NCBI GenBank assembly: GCA_034401795.1
Contig: CM067373.1
Location: forward strand, 87,009,448-87,073,447
Length of the DNA: 64,000 bases
Source: Chaetoderma sp. LZ-2023a
Lineage: Eukaryota > Mollusca > Caudofoveata > Chaetodermatida > Chaetodermatidae
Direction: 5' to 3'
Shown one piece after another: positions 34,409 through 46,034 of the stretch. The notes below the pieces were generated by a model. It did not search any database, was not told where the DNA came from, and saw nothing but the letters and a program-made list of their open reading frames with translations. How positions within the stretch are numbered: position 1 is the stretch's first letter; each line of letters begins with the position of its first letter. A program made the translations under genes and the position numbers.

Positions 34409-35374
34409 TATTTTGCCACGTGTAAATGTACAGATAGAGAGATACGACTACATTGCAAGTCTGTCTGCCAAGTCTATCTGCCAGCAGTGTAATATCAATA
34501 CTTTCGCTTATACAATTTTACTCTATCTGTGATACTTGTTTGATAATGTTAAATTATAGTACTAATTTATAGACTTGTAAATCTGATGTTAATAAAAACT
34601 TTTAATAATTGTATCACCCATGTATTTAATAATTGTTGATTGTTGTTTACAGTATTCCTTTCAGATATGAGATAGCAGTATAGCGAGAGATTAGTGTTTT
34701 AAAAAGTGATGGCAAAATACGACATATGACTAATAGTCTAAGAAAGAGTTTGTTGAGTTCTTGGAAACTAATTTGACTGGAAGCCGTTTGTTGCCTTAGG
34801 TTGTCATCATATTCGATATAATTTATCTGACTTTACAAAGAATATATTTTGGTAACTTCAGCTCAATATTACATGACAGTATGTAAATGTATTTAGGGAG
34901 TTGGTCGAATCAGCCGAATAGACTTGATGCCAATATGCTCCAGAGTGTGAAGTTGGTGGAGCCAATGCTAATCGTTATGGTATCTATGGCAAATATTTTA
35001 CCATCTGCTGATAAAATTACTTTTGCGCCCATAAATAAGATTTTGAACCATCTTGTGGAAAGTTACTCGAGACATGGTACGTAGTCATAAATGATATAAG
35101 CTCTTGTATAGCAGGTTGTTGGGGTCCCATAGAATATATATGCCAGTGAAATACTTGATATCTATGAAGATTCTTTACCTGGGTTTGCATTGAAGGTGAT
35201 AACATAGCTTCATATTGTTTTGGATCGAACTAGTTGTTCTGATGAATTCTGACAGTTTGTTTTAGAAAACCATCTCTGGAATGGCAGAATTTCTGCTATT
35301 TTGGAGACGATGTTCTACATTGCTGATGTAATTATTGGATATGACAACTTGAGTAGATAATGGAGGAAATCAGT
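34409..35374. other. No gene seen
   Basis: AT-rich. A half palindrome arm (GTTGAGTTCTTGGAAACTAA, then TTTGACTGGAAGCC) is at 34750-34795. Nothing else is recognised. Confidence 0.4.
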
Positions 35375-35636
35375 TTTAGCCATGCCCCGCCCATCTCTAG
35401 TTAATCCCCACCCACACCTAGCGCGTGTAGGGATCATTCACTCCCCGAATGCCCTGACTGTCAATTTGCAGAAAACTATACAGGTAAGCTGTTGAATATT
35501 TTGCAACTAATTTGCCTTGGCAGCAACAGCGCCCAGTCAAATTAGTTGCAAAATATTCAACAGAATGTTTATTAAATGGTAAAGACATACAACAACGCTT
35601 AGTCCGTTTTCAATTATACGTTCGTGACGTACCTTT
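35375..35636 (-). repeat. Left half of a family A copy split by the DIRS element
   Basis: Inverted family A: TTTAGCCATGCCCCGCCCAT at the start, AAAACTATACAGGTAAGCTG, a palindrome at 35490-35565 (arms TTGAATATTTTGCAACTAAT), then AGTCCGTTTTCAATTATACG up to 35636. It stops abruptly at the DIRS left terminus. The missing part is at 41601-41703. Confidence 0.8.
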
Positions 35637-35815
35637 CTCCTTCGATCAATACTCACCATTCTATTACTTCCGATATACAGCTGGCCCTGACAGCTGGCTC
35701 TAGGACTATAGACTTAGAAAGCTTTACCGCCTCCTTGGAACCGGGTACTCGGCTCCCAACTGCCGAGTACCCGTCTACCATGAAGCTCATTCTTGTTTGC
35801 ATAGCAACAAGAGTT
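35637..35815 (+). repeat. DIRS left inverted terminal repeat
   Basis: The body from about 35650 to 35812 matches the reverse complement of about 41392-41555 with only a few differences. It contains an 11-bp hairpin stem, GGGTACTCGGC / GCCGAGTACCC (35744-35773). The outermost CTCCTTCGATCAATACTC differs from the right terminus, as is typical for DIRS1-type ends. Confidence 0.88.
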
Positions 35816-36974
35816 ACATGCTTTTTGCAGTTGGAAAGATTTAAGAGTTTTAGTCTTTTTGTCTGTAATTTATTGTGATAGCTTGTGCGTTCTCAAAGGA
35901 TATTTGGATTAATATGGATGCCACCGATGATAACCAGGTCGTATATTTCCTTATTATTCCATAGTTAAAAGACTTAGGTCTCTAAAATTTCGTCTGTGTC
36001 GCATGTCCCAATTTCTAACCCCAAAGAATCTGGGACGTGTGCTAACAACGAAATATGCCGGATGATCGCCTTCTTTAAACCCCAACAGGCGATCGGCAGA
36101 TATGAATATAGGTGTTAGGTACGGTATTTTGAACACGAATATCGGCTGACGTCGTTCTCCGTAAGATCCGAGCGGGTGACGTCACACCCGGGTGTCTCGG
36201 AGATTTATGTGAAGAAAATTTTTTCATTCGCGCATCTGATTCTGGGTGCTGCGTATTAAAATGGTACCAGAAAACTTTGGAATTTTCAAGTTTTGCGTGT
36301 TATCACGATCTGTTTGCAATGATCGGTGGTTTCAAAATTCTTGATTAAGATGTGTGGTCTGCGGTTTTACCGTGTGCTACAGCAGTTTGTTATACATTTT
36401 GTTGTTTCTTCACATATCGTTTTGGCTTTCATTAGGAGTATATTTATTAGTAAATATACCCCGAATGCTATGCGATATGATTCCTGGTTCCGTGATACAT
36501 CCTTGAGGATCAGTGTATGGGTGTATTATTGCCCGCTTCGTTCTTGTCGTCATAATCAATGCGATCTTTGCTGTAACGTTGCGGGGTGGGGTGCGGGAGG
36601 GTGTCAGTTAATTTATGGTCAATATATTTGAAAATTAATTGTCTGCCTTCCATCTCTGTTTCGTTCCGCTTGCTTATTGTAGGTTTGTACTTATTTATAG
36701 GCCAAGCCAGCCCCGCCATCATGTGATGAGTGTCACAACTTCGTCCGGGTGTCCGGATCCTGTTTAAGGACCATGTCTGCTTTCGGTGTACCAAATTTAG
36801 CCTTGATGATAGGTGTAATGTGTGTGCAGTGTGGTCGGTTGACATGATGTTAAAGTTGCTTTCCCAGAAGGACTTGGCTGGGTCTGACACGGGGTCAGGC
36901 GGACCGAAAGCAAATCGTGGAGCGTCCGTTTCGGCCTTGAGCGTGCTCTACATCTGCAGCCGGAGGCGGCGGAG

Positions 36975-38891
36975 ATGGCACCACCAGCGTGGTTTGGTCC
37001 GGCTATGCAGGGCTTCCTGCGTAGCGTTCTGCCCACGCTGGTGTCGTCTCTGCTGCCGAAAGCTGTAGGGCAGTCTCTCCCCATCCTTGGTTCGTACCCT
37101 GTTCTTAGACATGGTTCTGGGCTGGCCAGCGAGGGAGCCGTCTCGTACGGCCCCCTGGCAGTCCCGTCGGGCTCCGGCCTGACGGGTTCTGGCTCTCTGC
37201 AGCCACCTCCGAGTGGTTCAGTAGTGGTGGCCGGTCCGTCAGGCATCGGAGCCGTCCGCTAGGACGGCTCCACGGTTTCCTCATCTAGTGACGACTCTTC
37301 GGGGTCTGAAGATGAGGAGGCCGAGGAGGAGAGGTTGCTGCGGCCTGTATTGCTGCGGGTGGAGCATATGGAGGTGGATTCCGTCCTGGACGGAACCGCC
37401 CTCCATCTGTCTGGCTTGGCGCAAGCCAGGGCAGCGGCTCCGCCCGTGGTTGAGGCCAATCTGGTACCGGGCACCGGTCCCGTGATGGTTGGTTTGCCGC
37501 CAACCGACACGGTGACGGGTGTGCTGGGCCAGGCGTGGTACTCACCTATCTCGCCTGGTCCGGCGGTCAAACATGGGGTGCCGTTGGCGCCCGTGTTTGG
37601 CCCCGGTTCCGTGACTGCTACGGGTCCGCACGGTTTTCCGTGCGGGCCTACTCCATGGACTGGTGTGTTCCATGGGGTGGCAGCGGAACCATATGGTACC
37701 GGAGTTCCTGGCGTGTCAGCGAAGGCCGTTGCTGGTAGGTCCGTGAGCATGTCAACGGGTGACGTGCTCACGGGTGTGTCCTCCTCGGAGATGGACTGGT
37801 CTGAGGCTCTGGCTTGGCTAGCCAAGGTAGACCCGTCTGTGGTTTCGACCACGGCCGAGGAGGATGCGCCCCGTCCATCGGTGGCATCGATCAGGACGGG
37901 GATCTTGCCCACAGACCGGATCCAGTCCATTGGACTGGATCCACGGTTTGTTGAGTTGCTGGAGGCTATTTATAGCAAGCAGCTCATGACCAAGGGCCAG
38001 CTCCTTGCGGCCTCCCGGGAGGTGCGGGCGAGGTGTCATATTCCACGGGGGGAATACGACAGGTATGGTGTTGTACCGTCGGTCACCGAGGATGACCGAT
38101 GGGTTCTGGGTGTCCGGAGTGCTGGAGCGGGTGGCCCCACCCCGGCACTGGTGGACAAATCCCAGGGACACCACGATGAAGTCCTGTCCCTTTGTGATGA
38201 GGGTGTGAGGGCAGCTATGAGTGCTGTCAACCACTCTTATCGCCTTCTTCAGTCGGTGTGGGCTGAAGCGGGGGCAGGCCACCCTGTGCCACCTGTGGCG
38301 CTTTCGTGCGTCAATGACGGCCTGGTGCTGTCTATGGACGCATTGGCAAGGGTGCAGGCGCGTGTTACAAAGTCTAGGAGGCAGATGGTTCTTGACCATA
38401 TGCGTCCGGCTATGGCCATCAGGGAGCGTCTTCTTGGGATGCCCCTGACGGGCCCTAGCATCTTCGGTGGCCAAGCGCGGGCCATCTTTGAAGACACTGC
38501 TAGCATTGCATGGAATTGGTTGGCGGTGAATCTACAGCTAGAGCTGGTGTGTCAAGCGCACGCACTAGGGGCTGTAGCGAGGCTGCTGACCATGCAACTT
38601 TCTAAGAAGCAGAAGAAGCATAAAGGCAAGGCGAAAGCTAAGCCTGGTGCTGCTTCTGCTTCGTCTGGCTTTTCTCAGCCGCCTCCGGCGAAGAAAGCCA
38701 AGAAGGTTGTGGAGGCTCCTACCCTCCCCAATATTGATCCTGATCGCCCAAGAGGCGGGAAGGGCAAGGGAAAGGGGGGAATGGTAAGTCCTCAAAGGGC
38801 GGAAAGAAGGGAGCGGATCGTACCTGACGGTATGAGAGCTCCCTTCGTATCTGCGTGGACCGCACCTGTGCGACAGGAACAGCGGTGCTAG
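36975..38891 (+). pseudogene. DIRS gag-like ORF, one nonsense codon
   Basis: One frame runs from ATG 36975 to TAG 38889-38891 (638 codons) with a single in-frame TAG at 37260-37262 (codon 96). The N-terminal part is Pro/Gly/Ser/Val-rich, with an acidic Ser/Asp/Glu stretch after the stop (37275-37335). The middle contains several Trp- and Leu-rich helical segments. The C-terminus is strongly basic (KKQKKHKGKAKAK near 38606 and RGGKGKGKGG near 38752), fitting a nucleic-acid-binding gag. No CCHC knuckle is seen, as usual in DIRS gag proteins. Assignment rests on position, length and composition. Confidence 0.72.
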
Positions 38892-38892
38892 T

Positions 38893-39774
38893 TAGACCAG
38901 CCGAGCCAAGGCCAAAATGGTTCTCTCTCTCTCTCGTCAAGAGAGGTGGGGGGGGGGAGCGGATCGCGAGCCAGACAACCCCATTAGGCGTCGAGGCGTC
39001 TATAGTGGGTGGAAGGCTCATGCGTTTCGTCGAGGCTTGGCGAGGTGTGACGTCAGACAGTCTGGTACTGGGATGGTTATCCCAGGGATACATGCCGGAG
39101 TGGTAGGACTTTCCACCACAGAATCTGTCTTTGGATTTCTTCCAATGATCAGGGGAAAGGCGATATTGATACGGTCGGACAATTCGACGGTAGTATCATA
39201 CATAAATCGCCAAGGCGGGACCAAGTCACCCACACTGTGTATCAAAGTGTGGCACTTGATTCAATGGTGCAGGAATTACTAGGTTGTTTTGAAAGCAGCT
39301 CACATTCCTGGGCGATTGAACATTCTGGCGGATACTTTGTCTCGCAGACAGAGAATTCTGCCAACAGAATGGTCTCTCAACCCTCCCGTTCTACGAAGGA
39401 TCTTTGAGCATTGGGGTAAACCCAACGTGGACTTGTTCGCCACAAGGGAAAATGCTCAAATCATGACTTATGTCTCGCCGATTCCAGATCCAAATGCCGT
39501 CGATACAGATGCTCTGGCGATAAGCTGGAGAGGGATGCACGCTTACGCGTACCCACCCACCATTCTTCTACCGAAGATATTGGTGAAGATCAGGGAGGAA
39601 CCGTGCCTGGTCCTGCTAATAGCGCCGTTTTGGTCCAGCAGGGCGTGGTTCACAGATATTCTAGATCTGCTGGTTAATCTCCCAGGCCAAGGGACGCTTC
39701 CTACCCGAGCGTTCCGAAATGTTCAAATTGACTGCGTGGATGTTATCAAACAACGTTCTACGTCGGAAGGCTTT
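38893..39774 (+). pseudogene. DIRS RT (N-terminal remnant) - RNase H, with RT core deleted
   Basis: A first frame gives GGRLMRFVEAWRGVTSDSLV followed by LGWLSQGY (39009-39092), the usual start of a DIRS RT domain. Within about 50 bp the sequence is already RNase H in another frame: LPMIRGKAILIRSDNSTVVS, then YINRQGGTKS (39137-39229). After an in-frame TAG (39280-39282) come AAHIPGRLNILADTLSRR and VDLFATRENAQIMTYVSPIP (near 39430), the segment typical of DIRS RNase H C-termini. The RT fingers and palm with the catalytic YxDD-type motif are absent. The frame change at about 39100-39130 marks the deletion junction. Confidence 0.82.
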
Positions 39775-40755
39775 TCTCGACAAGCTGCTGATTTCATCTC
39801 AGCTGCGAGAAGGAGGTCAACCTTCAAGTCATATAACAACAAGGTTAACAGATTTGCAGATTGGTGTGAAGAAAAGGGTATCGATACCTTTCAATCCACT
39901 ATTCATTAAATAGTAGACTTTCTCTGTGAGCTGTTCTTTTCAGGACTAGCGCCCGTCACAATTCTTGGATACAAGTCAGCTTTGGCATCAGTTATCCCGT
40001 GTCTAGCCAACATGGATAGTCCAGAGGTGGCCCAGTTAAATGTGATGGTGAAGGGAATGAGCAATCTCCGACCGAGACAACCCGTAGTCATTCCAGCATG
40101 GAGTCTATCTTTAGTGCTTAATGTACTGGCCAAGCACCCTTTCGAACCATTGCGTTCGGCTAGTCTAAAGCATTTGACTCTAAAGGCAGTCTTTCTATTG
40201 GCAGCTTCCTCAGCTAGAAGGCGCAGTGAGATCCATGCACCTTCAGCAGAGAGGGACCGATTTATTGTCTCCAGAGAGGGTCTGCGTCTTCTGCCATGCG
40301 CAGAGTTTATGTCAAAGAATCAATCTTTGAGATATCCCGGCAAACCGATCATTATACCGAAACTAACAAGATTTGATCATGATGCCAGTATCTGGTGCCC
40401 AGTCCGTGCTTTGACTAAGTACAGAAAACGGACAGACTCGTTACGGTCGAATGATAGACATCTGTGGATCTGCCATAAGACGCCATATGGCGCCGCATCC
40501 ATGGATTCTATCTCTCGTTGGGTAGTCGAATGCATTCAGACTACCCATGAGATTGCGACTGGGCACCAGGTGCAATGTGCAAGGGCACACCATGTTAGCG
40601 GAATAGCCGCCTCGACTGCCCTTTACAATGATGTTCCATTAGAGGACATCATGGCTGTTGCACAATGGCACTGTGAGTCCTCTTTCACGGATTACTATAT
40701 GAGGGATGTGTCAGACTCAGCCAATCCACTCGCTTTAGCTGTTTTGAAACGATAG
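39775..40755 (+). pseudogene. DIRS tyrosine recombinase (YR), catalytic Arg II lost
   Basis: The frame continues from RNase H. The core-binding part (FISAARRRSTFKSYNNKVNR near 39793) is followed by an in-frame TAA at 39907-39909 and then an open frame to TAG at 40753. The catalytic part has Arg I in SSARRRSEIH (near 40207) and the H-x-x-R box region at RAHHVSGIAAS (near 40582). The catalytic Tyr is in SFTDYYMRD (near 40681). The second Arg of the box is Ser (AGC), a change expected to abolish strand cleavage. Together with the nonsense codon this makes the recombinase inactive in trans and in cis. Confidence 0.82.
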
Positions 40756-41249
40756 TTATGCGACCACACTGCTCTTCTCCCTTTTTTGGCATTTGTAAGA
40801 AAGAATTTAGAAGCAGACATGGTCGAGCGAGAGGATGACAACCAGATTGTGTCACGGATGGCCGGGCAAGTGAATGGTTGGAGGCGCCACGTCTGAAATC
40901 CATAAATCATGAGGTAATTCAAGATTGAGAGTTTTTTGTATCATGTCTATATATCATGCCATCTTATATATTCATGCTCATTCCCAGGCTAATACATATA
41001 TGTATATGCAAAGAGCAGTTAACCCTCTTGGCATATTTGTGTTTTCAGGCGAGATGCATGTTCGTGAGTTCTCTCCCTTTTCTTAGGAGAAAAAGGGGGG
41101 GGGGGCAGTGATGCGAATGTGATTCGGTTCCGTTAACTTGATGGTCCTTTTAGGTCGGCATTAGTCAAGTTTAAGTCTAGCTCTTTCTCCAAGGGGCAAA
41201 AGTAGCAGTTATGGCTTGCCCCTTCCCACCAGGTTAGTGACCAAATCTG

Positions 41250-41353
41250 GTGTATATCAGAAGTAATAGAATGGTGCGTATTGATCGAAGGAGAACGAAG
41301 GAAATTTCAATTTCCCTTTCTCCGAGATCTAACAATACTCACCATTCTATTAC
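41250..41353 (+). repeat. DIRS internal complementary region (ICR)
   Basis: The left half (41250-41293) is the reverse complement of the outer left terminus (35637-35684). The right half (41297-41353) is the reverse complement of the outer right terminus (41544-41600). Between them are three bases, AAC at 41294-41296 (GTT on the other strand), which would be the circle-junction trinucleotide. This is the diagnostic structure of DIRS1-type elements, used to rebuild the ends during replication. Confidence 0.87.
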
Positions 41354-41389
41354 GGGCCCAGCCTCCCAGCCCCACGGAACAAGCCATGG

Positions 41390-41600
41390 TTTTTTCTTGT
41401 TTGGTGGCTATGCAAACAATATGAGCTTCATGGTAGACGGGTACTCGGCAGTTGGAAGCCGAGTACCCGGTTCCAAGGAGTCGGTAAAGCTTTCTAAGTC
41501 TATAGTCCTAGAGCCAGCTGTCAGGGCCAGCTGTATATCAGAAGTAATAGAATGATGAATATTGTTAGATCTCGGAGAAAGGGAAATTGAAATTTCCTTC
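41390..41600 (-). repeat. DIRS right inverted terminal repeat
   Basis: Reverse complement of the left terminal repeat over about 155 bp, then a right-specific extension, TTAGATCTCGGAGAAAGGG to TTTCCTTC at 41600. The extension has its counterpart only in the ICR, as in DIRS1. Confidence 0.88.
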
Positions 41601-41703
41601 ATTCTACATCATTCATGATGGCATTGATTATGACGTTATCCTGCATGTTGCGTAGTTGATTATGACGTCATATGATCGATAGATAAACTGGAAAGGTCAA
41701 TTT
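41601..41703 (-). repeat. Right half of the family A copy split by the DIRS element
   Basis: ATTCTACATCATTCATGATG, GTAGTTGATTATGACGTCAT and GATAAACTGGAAAGGTCAAT continue the copy that ends at 35636. The uninterrupted copy at 49339-49728 shows the same order across the break (TTATCTACGTCATTCATGAC). Confidence 0.8.
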
Positions 41704-42159
41704 TTAAGATGATTCCTATCGCACATCCACTGGGGGAGTGTGGGGCGAGTCCCATTTTACTAAGTAGGAAATAAGTTGCTAGGGGGGGGGGAAATGGCCA
41801 CATAGTTAATCATACACGTAGGGGCGCAGGTCAAATAAAAACTACAGAAAATATTGAATCCATGAAAAAGAAGAACAATTGCGGCGTGTCGGTATAAATC
41901 ATGCCGCGCAAAATAATAATTATGTGTCTCGTTTGAGACACCCACCGTTCGGTAGCATCCCTATTTTAAAGGATTGCATTGCCTCATTACAGAATACTTA
42001 TAATAAATACACACCCAGAGATAACAGATGCGATGATTGGCATAGCCATGGGCAGATGAATGCCAGCATGAGGTAATAAACAGACTAGTAAAAACTGGTC
42101 CACTATAATTGTTCTGCTGCATAGTTCTCAGGGTAGCCTCATCGGAAAAGACCTGGGAC
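41704..42159. other. No feature recognised
   Basis: Short G-run at 41785. No ORF with a recognisable domain. Confidence 0.4.
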
Positions 42160-42745
42160 GGCGGACGTGATCAGAAAATGTTTTATGAACCAATTTAAGA
42201 CCCAGACGATGAGCCATTACACCCTTCCGTAGCTGATCACAAACATCAATCGAAGCAACTGAGATTGAGAAGGCACTTATGACCCTGAGAAATATACCAG
42301 CATCTGGTCCTGACAACATCCGCACTAAGGTGTGTACGTAGGAAGGTGATAGTAACTCCAAGCCAATCAGAGACTGAATAAACTCTTCCTTTGTACAGCA
42401 CCTTTATCGCGTGTACACACCCATGAAGCTATCTGGACCATCAGAACACCTGCAACCTATTTTTCTCCTCAACAGCGGTTAAAGGATCCTGTCCAATGTG
42501 ACTCTATGTCGCATCCAAGAAAAGATTGACTGTTTCACTGGAGTCTGCCAGAGTGGCTTTAAACGAAGACACAGCTGCACACACATTATGTGGGTGCAGC
42601 GAATACTCGTACCAGTGGGTATGCCCAAACACTGGGACTTTCAAATGATTGGCATTGACGCGCTTTCGACACCATCAAGTGATCACATATCGTCAAGGTA
42701 CTACACCACGCTGTATGTAATGACAATGAACTACGACAGATCTCC
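42160..42745 (+). pseudogene. LINE reverse-transcriptase fragment (same family as 18740-20690)
   Basis: Broken frames give TSIEATEIEKALMTLRNIPA followed by SGPDNIRTKV (near 42238), then SEHLQPIFLLNSG and RILSNVTLCRIQEKID (42443-42530). QSGFKRRHSCTHI (near 42551) and an FDTIK-like end near 42665 follow. The order matches non-LTR RT motifs and the 19.3-19.7 kb fragment. Several stops are present. Confidence 0.68.
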
Positions 42746-42857
42746 AGGTAGAGATGGGCGCAATTCAATTTCAATTTTCTTTATTTCGATAAACTTCTTT
42801 TGAAGTATACGAATACAACAATAAACAGTAAGTTTACAAATTAAATTATAATCATTA

Positions 42858-43103
<246 letters not shown>

Positions 43104-43136
43104 TGCAAAATGTTCAGACTCCCTCACTGTTCACCC

Positions 43137-43143
43137 ACGCACA

Positions 43144-43227
<84 letters not shown>

Positions 43228-43233
43228 CACACA
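43137..43233. repeat. (CGCA)n microsatellite
   Basis: About 22 ACGC units between CACCCACGCACA and CACACACACC. Confidence 0.95.
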
Positions 43234-43299
43234 CACCGCTTATCCACTGCGCTATTAGTGCAACTGAGCCCTCGACCACCAACGCTCGTGGGAAAGTTG

Positions 43300-43525
43300 A
43301 TCCTGTACATCCGTCTGGACTCATATCCCGATGAGTGGTTTCACTCATCCGGAAGTGAATCCATACGGATATATCGAACAAGATGCGCATTGAACGTGTC
43401 ATACGCTTTCGACACTATCAAATAATCGGAGATCTTAGACGTGCTACACCAGGCTAGATGTAATGACGGCGAGCTGCAGCTAAGAAGACTGCTATTGGCA
43501 GAGACAAAGTTGAAAGTACGAGTAA
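43300..43525 (+). pseudogene. Second LINE RT fragment
   Basis: SYAFDTIK, a stop, then SEILDVLHQARCNDGELQLR and RLLLAETKLKVRV (43395-43517). The nucleotide sequence at 43404-43487 is closely similar to 42662-42738, so either two LINE copies or a duplicated segment of one flank the microsatellites. Confidence 0.62.
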
Positions 43526-43629
43526 TATGTTCGTTCTGCAGAATTCGAGACCACTATCGGCTCTCTACATAGAGATTGCATCTCTTTGGTGCTGTTTACT
43601 TGCCACTTCACATTACCTATATAGAGAAT

Positions 43630-44275
43630 CTGGAACGAGGTCACGTTTCATATCACTATTATGGACCAAGTTGAAAATTATCAATTTGTACGAGCTTTAG
43701 CCAGTGTAAAATTGATAATTTTCAACGAGGTTCATAATAGTGATATGAAAAGTGACCGAGTTTGAGATTTTATTTACCATATAAACTGTAATTTTGAAAT
43801 ATTTGCCAATAGTTGCTGTTGCGACTTTTATCTCATTTCTCATTGTTGATTTTCGTGAAATCGATACCGTCGCTGTGTTGCACCATTACTTGATAACAGA
43901 TACTGAATGCGCAGCAAAATATAGTGACAAACACACAATCTGGAGATGTCAGCCGTAAACTACACTTTTCTTCTAAGACTATCGCAGAGCCACGGCCAGC
44001 AATCGTTACTTCGCTGCCGACTGATAAACTGCCAAACGATGACATTTTGCGATGACATTTCATGAATGACAAATCGTAGTAAACAAATCGTAGTAAAACA
44101 GTACCGCGTAGTAATCCCTACGCGTCATGCTCACATCAATCGATGTTTTAATTGTTCTATTTAAATGGGTTGCACACCCAACAGCCAATGAAAATACTCC
44201 GTTGAATATGGCACGCGTGCTCATATTGAAAAACATGGAACGGGCTAGAAGACGTGTTTATATGATAAATCCTCT
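43630..44275 (-). repeat. Family D repeat with terminal hairpin, copy 1
   Basis: Matches 63405-64000 in the opposite orientation along its whole length. One end is a palindrome (about 43640-43755) with arms of about 50 bp, TTCATATCACTATTATGGAC...GTTGAAAATTATCAATTT and mirror. The body contains an 80-codon minus-strand ORF (43833-44072). A CCAAT-like ATTGGCTGTT (minus strand, near 44187) lies upstream of it. The other end fades near 44275. Confidence 0.82.
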
Positions 44276-45264
44276 GTATGGCAGCACTCCACAATATCAA
44301 ACCCTCAGTATCATAAAACCTCAATATTAAAGCAAATCCCGATATACAAAGTAATTTTACTAGAAACTGGTGCTGTGGTAACGGCATGTTCCAATCAGAT
44401 TAGCTTCAGCATGTTCACCAGTTGGTAAGTATGCCTGATTTAAAATAACCATCCTGTGAGGCTTAGGATGAAAATGTAAATAGACCTCTACCCATCCTGT
44501 TGCAAATTCATCCACATGGTTTAACTCTTTCATCGCAATACTTCAAATAAGTGGTTATTGCTTTGATATTATTATGATTTGACTAGCAGTGGGCTTTAAA
44601 GTTTGAACCATTCTTGAGTTATTTTGGAAGTTATTGGTTTGTTTGACCTATATCTACTCCTTACTTTCTGGGCCACATTCAGGCCATATATAAGTAGCCT
44701 GGTTTCATTTTCAGTCTGTTTCGCTATAACGACTAATTTCCACAGTTTTAACACGGTTAACCATGAGTGGACACAGGCCAAGAGTGAAAGAGATTGCGCA
44801 TGTTTCCAACGATAATGAGGTCACCATTGAGGCGCGAACCAGGCTCTCCGTTAAATAGTCACGAGTGCTAACCACAACACCAAGCCGTCTCCTAACAATG
44901 GCATTATTCACAGCAGTGACACCGTTATCAAAACTTTGCCAAGCAACGCTACAACACGATTGCGCCCAATGCATGATTTGGAGGAAATATTATAAAGACG
45001 GATCATTGAAACAATGTCGACGCTAAATTCATCTAAGAAAACAAATCCAAGGCATAGTATGTAAAAACAGGCATGATTCAAAGGTAGTATCTTTAAGGAT
45101 TAGAGGTCAGATGAAGCACATTTATGTGCGAAAGGTCGTCAAAATAAACTAAGGTATAGTCTTAAAAGGTACTACATTTGAATTCTGTTTTACTGTCTTT
45201 GCGGACTAACACCTAAATTTCCTTAAGGAAATGCCTTTAAGAGAAAACCTATTACATGTAATAC
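44276..45264. other. No gene recognised
   Basis: Short ORFs under 90 codons without recognisable domains. A decayed palindrome arm pair lies near 44350-44410. Parts may be older LINE sequence. Confidence 0.35.
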
Positions 45265-45545
45265 CGTCCCATTCTCAATGAATGCTATCCAGCAAAGATG
45301 GTTGGTGTTTGACCATGTTCTAGGAATGGCACCGGACATCCATACACAGAGAATATCGAAATTACATATACTCGACGCCAACATGTACACATCTAGTAGA
45401 TAGAGGACGCTACTGCGCAAACACGCTTAATGTGTTACCTATAGACCTAAAGGAAGCATTACTTGATACTCTGAAAATCAAGAAGAACCTGAGAGATCCC
45501 ACGACTGATTGATGACAAGAAACAGTGGCTAAAGAACAAGGACGA
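45265..45545 (+). pseudogene. LINE pol C-terminal fragment
   Basis: IQQRWLVFDHVLGMAPDIHT (near 45287) resembles the RW...GHV.RM region of LINE C-termini seen at 20441. NTLNVLPIDLKEALLDTLKI (near 45421, next frame) matches the following conserved DLK...L segment. At least one frameshift and several stops. Confidence 0.58.
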
Positions 45546-45554
45546 GTTGTAGCT

Positions 45555-45583
45555 GTACTACCACCACCACCACCACCACCACC

Positions 45584-45614
<31 letters not shown>

Positions 45615-45709
45615 CCACGACCACCATCACCACCACCTCCACCACCACCACCACCACCACCACCAACAACAATAACAACAACAACAACAACAACACAACC
45701 ACCACAACC

Positions 45710-45740
<31 letters not shown>

Positions 45741-46030
45741 CCACCACCAACAAGAACAACAACACAACCACCTCCACAACCACAACCACCACCACCACCG
45801 CTACAGCCACCGCCACCGCCACCGCCACTACCACCGCCACCCACAGTCACTACCAGCACCAGCACCACCACCACCTCCACCACCACCACCGCCACCACCA
45901 CGACACCACCACGACCACCACCACGACCACCACCTCCGCCACCACGATCACCACCATCACTACCACCACCACCAACACCACCAGTAACAACAACACTAGC
46001 AGCACCAGCACCACCATCATCATCACTACG
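45555..46030. repeat. CCA/ACA cryptic triplet repeat
   Basis: About 475 bp of CCA, ACA, CCG and ACG triplets. It keeps frames open on both strands (Pro/Thr-rich and Gly/Val-rich ORFs of up to 211 codons). There is no start context or conserved flank, so no gene is called. Confidence 0.93.
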
Positions 46031-46034
46031 CTCA

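Larger units (their letters stand above)
35637..41600 (+). mobile_element. DIRS1-type tyrosine-recombinase retrotransposon, internally deleted
   Basis: A 5.96-kb element with the full DIRS1 layout. It has inverted terminal repeats (35637-35815 and about 41390-41600), a gag-like ORF (36975-38891), RT/RNase H remnants (38893-39774), a tyrosine recombinase (39775-40755) and an internal complementary region (41250-41353). The family replicates through a circular intermediate and integrates by recombinase, so a long target duplication is not expected and none is seen. The RT core is missing and nonsense codons occur in gag (37260), RNase H (39280) and recombinase (39907), so this copy cannot move by itself. 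The terminal repeats are still nearly identical over about 155 bp. Between the left repeat and gag (35816-36974) is a leader with no ORF. Confidence 0.9.
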
